From: Ulota crispa
Taxonomy: Eukaryota; Streptophyta; Bryopsida; Orthotrichales; Orthotrichaceae
NCBI GenBank assembly: GCA_963920765.1
Contig: OY987251.1
Location: forward strand, 3,908,501-3,972,500
Reading direction: 5' to 3'
DNA: 64,000 nucleotides
Below the pieces are notes generated by a model. The model was not told the origin of the DNA. It searched no databases and was given only the letters and a program-made list of their open reading frames with translations. Shown here piece by piece: positions 45,401 through 56,975 of the stretch. Position 1 is the first letter of the stretch. Every line of letters begins with the position of its first letter. Made by a program: the position numbers and the translations under genes.

Positions 45401-47464
45401 TATGAGCTATCGGCAATACCCAAAGAATTGGGGAACTTGTCATCTTTGACATCACTTGATCTGAGTTGGTGTTCTATCCTATCAACAATACCCAAGGAAT
45501 TGGGGAACTTGTCATCTTTGACATCACTTGGTTTGAGGGCGTGTTCCATCCTATCAACAATACCCAAGGAATTGGGGAACTTGTCATCTTTGACATCACT
45601 TGGTTTGAGGGCGTGTTCCAAACTATCGGCAATACCCAAGGAATTGGGAAACTTGTCATCTTTGACATCACTTGATTTGAGTTGGTGTTCCAAACTATCG
45701 GCAATACCCAAGGAATTGGGGAACTTGTCATCTTTGACATCACTTGATTTGAGTAGGTGTTCCATACTATCAGCAATACCCAAGGAATTGGGGAACTTGT
45801 CATCTTTGACATCACTTGATTTGAGTGAGTGTTATGAGCTATCGGCAATACCCAAGGAATTGGGGAACTTGTCATCTTTGACATCACTTGGTTTGAGGGC
45901 GTGTTCCAAACTATTGGCAATACCCAAGGAATTGGGGAACTTGTCATCTTTGACATCACTTGATTTGAGTTGGTGTTCCAAACTATCGGCAATACCCAAG
46001 GAATTGGGGAACTTGTCATCTTTGACATCACTTGATTTGAGTAGGTGTTCCATACTATCAGCAATACCCAAGGAATTGGGGAACTTGTCATCTTTGACAT
46101 CACTTGATTTGAGTAGGTGTTCCATACTATCAGCAATACCCAAGGAATTGGGGAACTTGTCATCTTTGACATCACTTGATTTGAGTGAGTGTTATGAGCT
46201 ATCGGCAATACCCAAGGAATTGGGGAACTTGTCATCTTTGACATCACTTGATTTGAGGGAGTGTTCCAAGCTATCAGCAATACCCAAGGAATTGGGGAAC
46301 TTGTCATCTTTGACAGCACTTGATTTGAGTGAGTGTTATGAGCTATCGGCAATACCCAAGGAATTGGGGAACTTGTCATCTTTGACATCACTTGGTTTGA
46401 GGGCGTGTTCCATCCTATCAACAATACCCAAGGAATTGGGGAACTTGTCATCTTTGACATCACTTGGTTTGAGGGCGTGTTCCAAACTATCGGCAATACC
46501 CAAGGAATTGGGAAACTTGTCATCTTTGACATCACTTGATTTGAGTTGGTGTTCCAAACTATCGGCAATACCCAAGGAATTGGGGAACTTGTCATCTTTG
46601 ACATCACTTGATTTGAGTAGGTGTTCCATACTATCAGCAATACCCAAGGAATTGGGGAACTTGTCATCTTTGACATCACTTGATTTGAGTGAGTGTTATG
46701 AGCTATCGGCAATACCCAAGGAATTGGGGAACTTGTCATCTTTGACATCACTTGGTTTGAGGGCGTGTTCCAAACTATTGGCAATACCCAAGGAATTGGG
46801 GAACTTGTCATCTTTGACATCACTTGATTTGAGTTGGTGTTCCAAACTATCGGCAATACCCAAGGAATTGGGGAACTTGTCATCTTTGACATCACTTGAT
46901 TTGAGTAGGTGTTCCATACTATCAGCAATACCCAAGGAATTGGGGAACTTGTCATCTTTGACATCACTTGATTTGAGTAGGTGTTCCATACTATCAGCAA
47001 TACCCAAGGAATTGGGGAACTTGTCATCTTTGACATCACTTGATTTGAGTGAGTGTTATGAGCTATCGGCAATACCCAAGGAATTGGGGAACTTGTCATC
47101 TTTGACATCACTTGATTTGAGGGAGTGTTCCAAGCTATCAGCAATACCCAAGGAATTGGGGAACTTGTCATCTTTGACAGCACTTGATTTGAGTGAGTGT
47201 TATGAGCTATCGGCAATACCCAAAGAATTGGAGAATTTGTCATCTTTGACATCACTTGGTTTGAGGGCGTGTTCCAAACTATCAGCAATACCCAAGGAAT
47301 TGGGGAACTTGTCATCTTTGACATCACTTGATTTGAGTGAGTGTTATGAGCTATCGGCAATACCCAAAGAATTGGAGAACTTGTCATCTTTGACATCACT
47401 TGATTTGAGGGCGTGTTCTAAACTAACGGCTATACCCAAGAAATTGGCGAACTTATCTCATTAG
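39461..47464 (+). CDS. Protein kinase-NB-ARC-LRR immune receptor (kinase-NLR)
   Basis: Four exons (39461-41245, 41386-42492, 42725-42845, 43320-47464) join in frame to 2385 residues. Residues 1-297 form a low-complexity start and a helical region (about 110-290). A Ser/Thr kinase spans about 298-575: glycine loop GEEGGYGSV (305-313, with Glu at the second glycine position), Lys326, HRD 424-426, DFG 457-459, APE 483-485, so it is probably active. NB-ARC follows: P-loop GMGGVGKST (632-640), Walker B LLILDDVW (Asp713/714), GLPL 800-803, IFLDICCFF, and MHD 916-918. From 1070 to the end come 55 uniform 24-residue LRRs. This is the moss-type kinase-NLR (PNL) class; such proteins are thought to sense pathogens and signal through the N-terminal domain. 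The ATG at 39461 is preferred; the frame extends ten codons upstream without ATG. Splice sites are GT..AG throughout. Ligand and signalling are unknown. Confidence 0.9.
43514..47461 (+). repeat. LRR array: 55 in-register 72-bp units
   Basis: Unit starts fall at 43514 + 72k for k = 0-54 with no insertion or deletion; the last unit is cut at the stop. The consensus residue unit is DLSxCSxLSAIPKELGNLSS plus LTSL. Variation between units is concentrated in five codons: D/G/Y, S/R/W, E/W/R/A/G/T, S/Y and K/I/E. An A/T difference in the SAIP/STIP word appears mostly with the Ile type. Elsewhere nearly all units share the same bases, with a few silent alternations (TCA/TCG, GGGAAC/GGAAAC). Units 29-40 and 41-52 form an 864-bp tandem duplication. 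The two LRRs before 43514 are ordinary and diverged. Confidence 0.97.
45530..47219 (+). repeat. 864-bp higher-order tandem duplication in the LRR array
   Basis: Twelve units (45530-46393) recur as 46394 to about 47219 with the same order of cassette types. They even share rare marks: TTGACAGCAC at 46310 and 47174, CTATTGGCA at 45911 and 46775, and GGGAAACTTG at 45646 and 46510. By eye the copies look identical or nearly so. Confidence 0.9.
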
Positions 47465-48430
47465 TTATGACTTTCCTTCTAAGCTATTTGCAATATCCAA
47501 GGAATTGAAGAATTTGTTATCTTTTATTGTTGCCTATGTTTGACAAGTATTCCAAATTGTTGTCATTTTGCATAGAGCAAAGAGTCTATTGCTTTTTTGA
47601 GATGATATTGTAAATTACTTATAATATCTAAAGAACAATAGAGTTCTTTCAAAAAAAATCCTTTATGTTTCTTTAATATTCAAAATCAGGTTTTATTTAA
47701 GTGACTTTCTTGTGTTTTACTTTGTTTTAAAATATGTCAATGGTTTTTTTATTGATGTTATTATAAGCGTTAGCGTGACATAGAGGATCCAAGTTGTAAC
47801 AAAGAAAGTAGGGCTTCTATCCTTTGGGATTTGAGAATTTGTTGAAATATGAAGTAGTTTTATTTTGGATTGGTTGTCATTCTTTAAAAACACAAGTAGG
47901 TGCTAAAAGGTTAGAAATGTTTTCATTTTATTTTTAAGGGTTTTATTGCCTAATTGTTTCATTAGAAGAAAATAATTGGCCATTATATTTGCACTTTGGT
48001 GTATGTCTTTTGAAGTTGGAAATTATAAGAAAATCTTCTATACACTCTAGTATTGTAATGTTTCCATTTTCAAATAACTGATTTAATAAACTATAAAATA
48101 TGGTGGTGTAAACTTGGGATTCCATTTACTTTTGGCATGCATCCCACATATGGCTTGGTCTATGTGAATGAAATGTGCATAATCCAATCACAATAGTTGA
48201 CCATCCTCTAAAGATGTAAAGCTTATTTTATTGGTATTAGCATCTACAGCAATTAACTTCATCTTATGGCATTTGAAGAACCATTTGACTTTGTCATCAC
48301 ATGGTTTGATAGTAGTTGTGCTTTATTATTGTTTGTTTCTACTTATGAATATTATCCAAGGCATTGGGCAATTTGACCTTTTGGACATCACTTTAGTTTG
48401 GTTGGTGTTATCCTTTAAGGGCATCATTTA
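47465..48430 (+). pseudogene. Decayed LRR units after the kinase-NLR stop
   Basis: Directly after the stop, AAGCTATTTGCAATATCCA and AGGAATTGAAGAATTTG echo the LRR unit. At about 48285-48420, ATTATCCAAGGCATTGGGCA, then GGACATCACTTTAGTTTGG and TTGGTGTTATCCT echo it again. They are out of frame and interrupted. They suggest that the array once ran further or that a second array decayed. The rest is AT-rich and non-coding. Confidence 0.6.
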
Positions 48431-50144
48431 ACACATTGAACAACTTTTTTTTGACGTAAAGAAAAACATGGAATTGGTAATATTTGACTTTTATGATTAG
48501 AATTTTGAGACCTCTACGTGGAGATCATTGAGTTTGAAAGAGAACATGTATATGCATATGTTGGCACATTTGATGAATGCTTTTAAAAAAACAAATTGCC
48601 GAAGTTTCTAATTAAGTATGAGTTTTTTGAAATGTTTGAAATTATAGTATTTGAATATATTTGAAAGATTTCAACCCGTGTAGAAAGTTGGGTAGAAATT
48701 CAGATCAGAACATAGGTGAGACTTTGTGTGGAATATGTGCATTGTGAACGTCATGATTGTAATTTTGATTGTACTCGTCTGACAACCTAAATCTCCATTC
48801 CATGGCCTTGGCTTGGATTCTCTTGATTTTGAACAAAAACTCTCTAGGATCAAAGTATTGAGAGCTCGTAGTGGTAGGCTTTCCTTTGACAGCCAGTATG
48901 TTGAATATGAGGGTGCAGTTCTTCTATCGTATGGTGTGTTTGAGTTAGTACCTTCATCTAAAGATACCTTGTTGTAGAGGATTATTGCCAAATTTGGTTA
49001 TTATTTAATAGAAAACTTACCGATAGACCCCTGCCTAGTAATAATATGTCCAAATAAGGTGGAAGCACCCATAGCTGATAACGTCCCATTCCCAACTAGT
49101 AGAGGGTGCTATTTCCACCATGAGTAAGGATAGGTGCTTTGGAATGCGTTTCTTGACTTTTTCAAGGTTGGGGCTAATCAAGTCATGCAACATGTCCCAA
49201 AGTGAGGTAGAAAGTAATGAGTTGAAATTAGTTTGGCTGGTATTAGAATTGCATACATCTAGACATTGGCAATGGGTGAAAAATACTTTTGGACTCCCAA
49301 AATTCACAATAATGTCAATTTTGCTAATAAAATTATGAAAAATTTGCAATCCCAATATTTCTTATCTTCCTACATGGGAATTTTTTTTTTTGCCTAAAAC
49401 TCTTTGTAGTTCATTGCACAATCATTTAAGTTATTGTTTATGGATGCTTCCACCTTAGTACAAAATGCCCTTGGTAGTTTGATGTACAACCTCAACTAAT
49501 TTATGCTAATTTTGCTCCTAAACTACATGATGTTGACCACTACAACCTTCTAATTCTTTTTTGTTACTACTATACTTCAAGGGCATTTTGAGAAATTGTC
49601 AAAAGTTGGAAATACTTTGCTCATTTTTGAAAAAAATTCAAAAATTAAGGGTATTAAAGTAGAGTGTCTTGACCATTTCACAAAAAGCCAAGTAGTTTAA
49701 GGTAGGAATACCATAAACGGTTATCCCCTCTACTTGGAGAGGAGACTGTTCTAAAACCAACAATAGTTGGCTCTGAAAAAGATTTTGAAAGATTTGGAAA
49801 AAATGCTATTTTCTCGCATTTGATTTGTTCACACCTATTTTGGAAGAAGGTTCTAGAGGTAACCGTTTAAAGTACACCTATGAAATGAGAATAGGGTCCC
49901 AATGAAGAATGCACATTTATATTGCATAAAATATTTATTCTTGAGTATTTTATTTTTATTTTTTTTGCATTCTTCCTTATCTTTGTTTCTACACAGATTG
50001 AGCTTAATTTCTCAAGAAATCCCCAATATCTTATCAAGCTAAGCGACTTATTTTTTACCGTTTATGGTATTTCTACCTTAGTAAACTTATCTTGTTTGTC
50101 TAAAAGCTTGGCATTGTCTTCTCAATAGCCACACATAAGCGTAA

Positions 50145-51872
50145 TCCCTGAGCGCCCAAAGTTGAATTAGCTGTAGAGGGGGGCAATGAGGACTTGGGCA
50201 TAAAACTCAATGTAACTTTTTGAAAATGGAGATCCGTGAAGATGGACTGTTGAAGTTGGCAAAGGGAAGCTGCTATTGCAATAGGTTCAAGTGTAGGGTG
50301 TTTCCACTGTACTTTGTAAGATATTATATTGGTCAAACCTCAGCTGACCATGAGCAAATGAGTGAAATTCTAGGTGGTTATGGCATTCATCATGGCCTTA
50401 CAACCGCTAGTAGCAAGATTTGTGGCTGAAATTTTACCAGACTCTTCGACTGTAAGGTACACAAGTGTTTGCAAATTTTCACTTTCATCTCACAAATTGT
50501 TCACTCACAAACACACATTGATTGCATGTTCCTAAGAGCATTGCAAGGGCCAACGATCGGGGAAGTACATTGGATTACTGACATAGTGGCAGGCTGGCAG
50601 CTTGTACAACTGTGTGGGATGTGCCACCTGCAATTTCCCGCGCTGGATGAGCAAGCATTGACACCCGAAGTGACAGAGTAGGCGCACATCAACACTCACA
50701 GGTGGTTGCACTTTCAGAAGCTAGCTCGTTCAACAAGCGCGCCACCACCCCGACAGCAAAAAAGCCTCAAAAACTACTTCAAGACGTTGCAGTTCTCAGC
50801 GAAGTGCATTAGCTTAGCTAGGGTACATGAAAATCATAATTGCCTTTAGGCATGAGACTGGATTCTTCAAAGCCTTTTGGTAAACTCACAAACACAAATA
50901 CCATTACTCCATGCACTTCTATTTAGAGACACTTCCCTTAGACAGCACCACGGTGTACTTGCTAGAGTTTTTATGCTAACTATTACCTCGCACTTCTCCC
51001 TTCTCCACGTGAGTACTGACAAGAACATACAAAAAGTCTGACTTTGAGTCTGACCTATCACCATCCGAGGTCTTCATACATGGACTTGCCGAAAACAAAT
51101 CGTTGAAGCAAACCACACTCTTCCAACATGTAAAGGAAATTATACAAGTTCACAGCTCTCACCTCTTAGAGCGCAACTATTCCATAGGGTGTTTTTGTGG
51201 TAGTTCTTCAAGCCTTCATGCAGCAACAGCCGTTGCAAGTGCTCCCGTCAGCAATTGAATCTGCATCAACTAATGTGCAATACATCGAGCCCAACTTTCA
51301 CCCGTGCAAACTTTAAGCAACAATTGTACCAAGCGTATGCATGAGATGCACAACTGCTTCTCACATAATGTCCAAAGCTAGTGGAGGCAACAACCAACAA
51401 CATCAACAATTCCAAGTACCTCCTAAACTGCAAAGAACCGCATTTTACAATGGGCACTACCCAATTCATGAGGACCCTAAACAGATTCTAGCTAGTCCTT
51501 CACCCACGTAAATCCCAAACAACTCATAAACAAACCACTTACAGATCTTGCACAATCCTCTCGTTGAAAAAGCTGCGTGCTTGCGTATAGCTTGTACATG
51601 GTGTCAAGGCGCGAAACCAACCAAACGGTCAAAAACCGGTGGTTTCTAGTTGCATCGGTCATCTTCACAACCAAAACCCAAACCTCTTCGCTTTGGGCAC
51701 AAAATTCTGCTCTACCTAAACAGTTTTTACTTGGTGCCCCCACTCAGTCCCATCAGGGACTCTAAACCCTACAAGTAGGTACAGTCAAACCGCCTGTACA
51801 CCTCATCTCACTTTAAAAGACCTTAATTTCCAATTTGGAGCAACAGGAAACCGCTCCTAGGACGCTCAGGGG
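50145..51872. mobile_element. TTAA-type TIR element, 1.73 kb (copy B only)
   Basis: The left end TCCCTGAGCGCCCAAAG follows GTAA (a changed TTAA); the right end GGACGCTCAGGGG precedes TTAA at 51873-51876. Copy A lacks it (empty site about 29218-29228). The interior is less AT-rich than its surroundings and holds several short frames (50220-50429, 50469-50681), none with a recognised domain; captured host sequence is possible. Confidence 0.6.
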
Positions 51873-52852
51873 TTAAAGCATTTTGTATCCTGCCCACTAT
51901 ATGGATCTGCTTCAATTGCGTATGCTGACTATGATTGCTAATCCGAAGTTACTTTCATACTCCCGTTACGAGAGTTGCAAAGTTTGGTACATTCAATAGG
52001 TAAATCTTTATTTCCTACTGTCCTTTTCATGAGAGGAAAATCTTGATTTCTCATAAATGGTGTTATTTGTTGGTTTCTCAACCTAAAGATGTTGCCTACC
52101 AAAAGTGTTAGGTGTATTTATACAAAGACCATTTATTACTTGAAGAAATGACTTTATGACAAAATGTCAAAAAATCCCCAAAAATCTTAGTTAATTGGTA
52201 GTATGTTTATGACTTGGCTTAAAATTACAATTCCAGTGAAATTCATGTGCTACCAAAATACCCCATCTATGTAGAACAAAGGAGAGCGTATACAATATAA
52301 CAACATCTTTCAACATCTTTTAGGAGATAAGAGAGCCTATATTTGCTTATGTTTACACCTCACTAGTTGCATAAAACATTTTGTTTTTATCATGAATAAA
52401 TGTGTTTTCTAGGAGAAATGGGCTTCAAAAAACAATTGTCATTTCTTCTTGCAAAACATCTTTTGGAATTTTTTTTTTTACCCTAGGTTTGAAATCCCCT
52501 ATTTGTATTCAATGGGTTACAAAAATTAACCATTATTCAACAAAGCTACAGGTTTGTTGCATTAAAATCTAAGAGTTTAAATGTTTCCATTATAACTCAA
52601 TAAATTTGTTCACAAGTGTGTACACATTACTTATACATGAATGTTGATTGATGTATTTTATGTACTTGAAGTAGCTCATGTAAACATCAATCGTAATTTC
52701 ATTATACAATGATATTGTGCAGATAATTTTCATGACAATAGGTTAAATCTTTGCTAAAGTAGATTTTCTTTTGTTAATTGATCTTTTTTCCTAATTGCAA
52801 AAAGCTAGAAAATGGTTAGTTTGCCATTCATTACGTATTCTATTATTTGTCA

Positions 52853-53562
52853 CTAGTATAGGCACCCATTGGTCCAATGGGACGCAAAATAAGATCAAGT
52901 TCAATGACACAAAACATTTCTTCCTCAAGATAATAATTCTTACTTTTTGTCAACATACTCCAATTTCAAATTTTACTCATGCACTAAACATTTGTCATTG
53001 TTTACAAAACATTCCCTTACAACCCAATTTTTTTCAATACCCTTAGAGTTTTTATTCATGCATGCAATAAAAGGAAAGTCGCAGTTTTTCACGCAAAAAA
53101 ATATTATTTATTTTCTACCAACACAACTTTTTTACCCACATGATAATTATCCACTCAATTTTTTTAATATATTTTTGCTTTTTACCCACACAAATTTGTC
53201 ACATTTTATTATTATTTACGCACACATTTTTTTATGCAAACAATTTTTTTACCCATACATTTTTTTCTCATGTAAATTTTTACCCATTCAAGTTTCTTAC
53301 CCATGCAAGTTTTTACCCATGCAAATTTTTACCCATGCAAGTTTTTACCCATACATGTTTATTTACCCATGCAATAAAAATACTACAATAAAATAAAAGT
53401 GTTGCTAAACGGGTAAATCATATTTTGTGTTTCTTACCCAACCATGTTTTTACCCAGGCATGTTCATTTACCCATGCAAGTAGGTAATAGTAATAGGTAG
53501 GTAATTTCTGGTAGGTCAAAAGCCTCATCAAGCGGTAAAACATATTCTATTATGTAAACAGA
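52853..53562 (-). mobile_element. Non-autonomous Helitron, 710 bp (copy B only)
   Basis: On the minus strand it starts TCTGTTTACATAATAG and ends with a perfect hairpin (CCCATTGG..CCAATGGG) then TGCCTATACTAG. It sits between A (52852) and T (53563). Copy A reads across without it (TTTGTCCTGCAAATG near 30510), so the empty site confirms a precise insertion with no target duplication. The inside has tandem TTTACCCATGCAAG-like words (about 53170-53480). Confidence 0.75.
53270..53480. repeat. Short tandem words TTTACCCATGCAAG inside the Helitron
   Basis: TTACCCATGCAA and close variants (ACCCATACATG, ACCCAGGCATG) recur about every 14-18 bases. The open frames across this stretch are products of the repeat. 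Confidence 0.7.
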
Positions 53563-54126
53563 TGCAAATGCTGTAAGATGCTTTGTTTTATAAACATCAA
53601 GAATTTTACAAAATACTTTTGCTCTTTTGAGTTTAGCCTTTCAAGTTTGCAACATGGATACACATATAAAATATGAAGGTGGAAGAGGCCATTTGGTATG
53701 TGCTTAGTGAGGCAATGACTCTATTAAAGAACATTTTACTTCAAACTTTAACAAAAAATATAGTCAATTTTTCAAAAATATAAATGTCTTTGTAAGTGGT
53801 GCAAACACAATAAAAAAAACTCACTAAAGTATGAAAAAAGTGCCAACATGGTGGATCCAAGTTTAAGTGGTGCATTCACGTGTATTTGTGCATGGGCTTG
53901 AAAATGAGTAACTATAGATGAGTTATTCCACAACTCTCTAAAACTCAAAATTTTGGATAAATGACTCTTTTTAAATGTTTCAAATGCTTTTAGTAGAGTT
54001 TTGTGGCTTTGCATTCTATTGTTGTGGTTACAAATTTGTCTTTATTTGATCAAAGTGGAGGTTTTAAAAATGAGAATTGTTCCGTATTTTTGTAAGCATG
54101 CATATGGTAAGTGGTTTCAATTTATA

Positions 54127-55564
54127 CTAATATGCATGCACACGCTTTGAGTGAGTTGGACATGCATGGGTAACGCAACATTCAACTTTACAAAAAAAAA
54201 ACAACATCTCACAAATTAATTGGTCTAGAATCTAATCCTAATGTACTATGTAGAAAATCTCTTATAACTTGTACAATACTTAACCTTAACCCCTAAAGCC
54301 CTGTAGCCTTTATTTTGTCAAAAGACACTCAGAATTGCCATTTCTATCACAAAGAGTAAAAAGGTTTGAAAATTGGTCATTTTTCATATCTAACCATAGG
54401 ATCTTGTACTAGACTAGTATAAGAATGTAGGAAAAAAAATCCAAAAACTTTGACCTCACAAATTGCAAGATATTTGCATTTAAAGTGGAAAAAAATTAAC
54501 CTTTTTGCACCTTACATGACTAGCTTATTTGACTTTGAACTTTTTTAACTTAAAAATTTTGCACCACAAAGTTTGAAGTTTTATTATTTTATGGTAAAAA
54601 ATTGAGTTGAGAATCTTTGGAAAAAAACCAAAATAAAAAACACTTAATTTTCATTCTTAAAAAACATTGGGTAGAAGAATGTATGAGATTGAACAAAAAC
54701 TTAAATTGTTGATAACCCTACAATGGAATTGAAACACAATAAACCCAATGGTGAGATTGTTTTGGAAAGCAAACTTCACCCTTTCCAACAATTTTTTTTG
54801 AAAAAATGTTAAACTGGCATTCAAAAATGAATCTTATAAGTTATTTTTTCAAAAAGATGCTTAAACCGCCCAAAAGACAAGATTGTTCATAAATTTCTCA
54901 TAACTAGTCCAAATGGAATGAATCAAAGCTTCAGATGTAGGCAACACCATAACCTATGAGATATATATACATATATATTTTTTTTGTTCTCAAATTTTGT
55001 AAAAATAAATTTGCTGCCCAATCTCCTCAAATTTGTGCTTATCCAAGCATAACTTTTGCTCCCAAGCATAGATTGGAATAAAAATTGTATTCAACAAAAG
55101 CTAATGTATTTTTCTGTCTTCATAAAAAGTTTCAAAAAATCAAGACAAAAATTAAGGCCATGGGTACTTGCCCAAAATCCCATTTGCCCCCTAAGGGGAC
55201 AATAGGGCTTTAGGGGGTTTATGCAGTGTCATTTTGGTCCTTTTTTAAAACCAAAAATAGTAATTGCCTTTATCACAATGCTACCTTTATAGATTTTGCT
55301 AGGAGACAATTGGTGTTTGGATGGTTTTCTAGCACATGGTTGGAAGGCATTTGGTGTAATACATTTGCCAAGACATCCTTTATTATTTCAACTTCCACCA
55401 AAAGGTGCTAAAAGATTTTGGAAAAGGACATGGTTGGAGACTTGGAGGGTGCTTGGTGTTCTATGTCTAAGGCATCTTTTAATGCTTCAATTTACACCAA
55501 AAAGTTCTGTTGTAGAAAAGTGCACAAAGTCAATGAGGGTTGGGCTCCCACTTAGTAGTATAGA
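54127..55564 (-). mobile_element. Non-autonomous Helitron (copy B)
   Basis: This is the counterpart of 31074-33396 in copy A. The minus-strand 5' end is TCTATACTACTAAGTGGGAG; the 3' terminal CTAG has changed to TTAG. It carries the TTAA element 54290-55216. As both A and B have it, it predates the duplication. Confidence 0.6.
54290..55216. mobile_element. TTAA-type TIR element, 927 bp (copy B)
   Basis: TTAA (54286-54289) precedes CCCCTAAAGCCCTG; the right end is AGGGCTTTAGGGG followed by a degraded TTTA. Its right end matches the left end of 12099-13022 in reverse (GGTACTTGCCCAAAATCCC-like against TTTGGGCATGTACC), so these are one family. Confidence 0.65.
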
Positions 55565-55740
55565 TGTGGTTTTGTTTGACCTTCCACAAATAAAATATGT
55601 GGCAATGGAAGTTTTAGCAAGTTTAGTGTGGATATGTGAGAAAATGGTTTATGGTGCAACTATTTTTGTTGATATGTTGAATTAAGAGGTGGAATTCATG
55701 TGGGATGCTTACAATGCATGCACTTTCAGAAATGCAATTG

Positions 55741-56371
55741 GGTAGTTCCATGATCGGTTAACCCAAAAACGGCGGATAAAACGCCATAAAAAGTCCATAA
55801 TTTTGAGATTTTTGCAAGCATGGATCACAAAGTGTTTGTTTTTCTTTATACAAATACATGCATTATAAAAAAAATCAAGTCCATGAAGCCATTTGAAAGG
55901 CTTTTGCAATAGAAAAACAAAATAAACAAAATAAATGTTAAAATCATTAAGATATTGCCGCCTAAACATTCATCCTTGATTTGGGCACTAAAAAGTCCAT
56001 AGCTTTTATTGTGTATCACTTGTCTAAAATTATAGCACGTTTTTGAAATACTTAAAAGATGCTAAATCACATATGTAGTCCCTATGTACGCATTATAGCT
56101 AACTTGATACATTATGTCTATCATTTTCATAGGATGTTGTGAATGGGAGAGTTCAAATATATGCATTGAAAAGTCCCTTATTTCTTAGATTATCAACTTT
56201 AATAAATATTGATTATATATTTTGTTTTATGAACAAGTATAGAACATATTCACTAATTTAGGATGCTTCCAATCTCTTCCTTTTATAAGAAATAAGCCTT
56301 ACAATGAAAACATCTTCCTAAAAGTTGAATGGGACACGCATTTTGGGTCAATTGACTATGCAATTGCCCAA
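55741..56371. mobile_element. Unclassified 630-bp insertion (copy B only)
   Basis: Copy A reads AATGCAATTGCAAGCTATC at about 33550 while copy B has GCAATTGGGTAG, 630 bp, then GCAATTGCCCAATTGCAAGC. CAATT may be the target duplication. The ends GGGTAG and, inverted, GGGCAATTG are only weakly inverted. No coding frame is convincing. Confidence 0.5.
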
Positions 56372-56514
56372 TTGCAAGCTATTAAGATATGTATGGCATT
56401 GCTTTCATATAATAATTATTTTGTAAAGTGTCAAGAAATTAGGGTGGGGCAACCTAAACACAATGTTAAGTGTAGTGAATAACATGCACTAGAATTGAGA
56501 TTGCTTGATAAAAA

Positions 56515-56918
56515 GGATAGTCATGGCACTTTTGAAGATGGAAAGATAATGGAGATTGAGAATTTGTGGAGAGAAACGAGGAGCCAATAGGAGCAAGTTA
56601 TTTGTGAAAGTGCTGTGACACCCCATTTGTGTGGTTTGGAGAATGAGAATGGAGAATGCAAGGTAACTTTATTCCTTGACCAATCAAGAAGGGGGCGACT
56701 TACAACACCAGGTAAAACTAGGAAGCCGTGTGGGAAAACCAAGTAGTGGTGAATTATTAGCTTGCTAAACTTCATGGCCTCTGTTCTTCACCTCCAAAGG
56801 AAAATAATGGGTAGCTAAGAAGTTTAGCACGCGTAGCTAGACAGAGCTTCCAACAACCACTAGCTACTTGACATGCTTGCATTCTCCAGATCTGTTCACA
56901 AAAGTGCCATGACTACCC
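56515..56918. mobile_element. TIR element, 404 bp (copy B only)
   Basis: The left end GGATAGTCATGGCACTTTTG and, inverted, the right end GGGTAGTCATGGCACTTTTG form a 20-bp TIR. Copy A has the unfilled site (GCTTGATATTGTGCTTGATA, about 33690-33710). Confidence 0.75.
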
Positions 56919-56975
56919 CTATTGTGCTTGATAGGTGATATCGTCTTGGATGAACTGAGGGCAAGTTTTGTACAG

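Noticed and set aside
43548-47399. Long minus-strand open frames (635 and 641 codons) through the LRR array
   Set aside because: The 72-bp period is a multiple of three and the unit has no stop in that antisense frame, so openness is a by-product of the sense repeat. The translation is a monotone repeat with no other support.
43514-47461. CRISPR-like regular repeat array
   Set aside because: The units are contiguous without unique spacers and encode in-frame LRRs in a spliced eukaryotic gene.
52947-53396. 149-codon frame rich in Phe, His and Tyr
   Set aside because: It lies inside a Helitron made of short TTTACCCATGCAAG-like repeats; the composition reflects the repeat.
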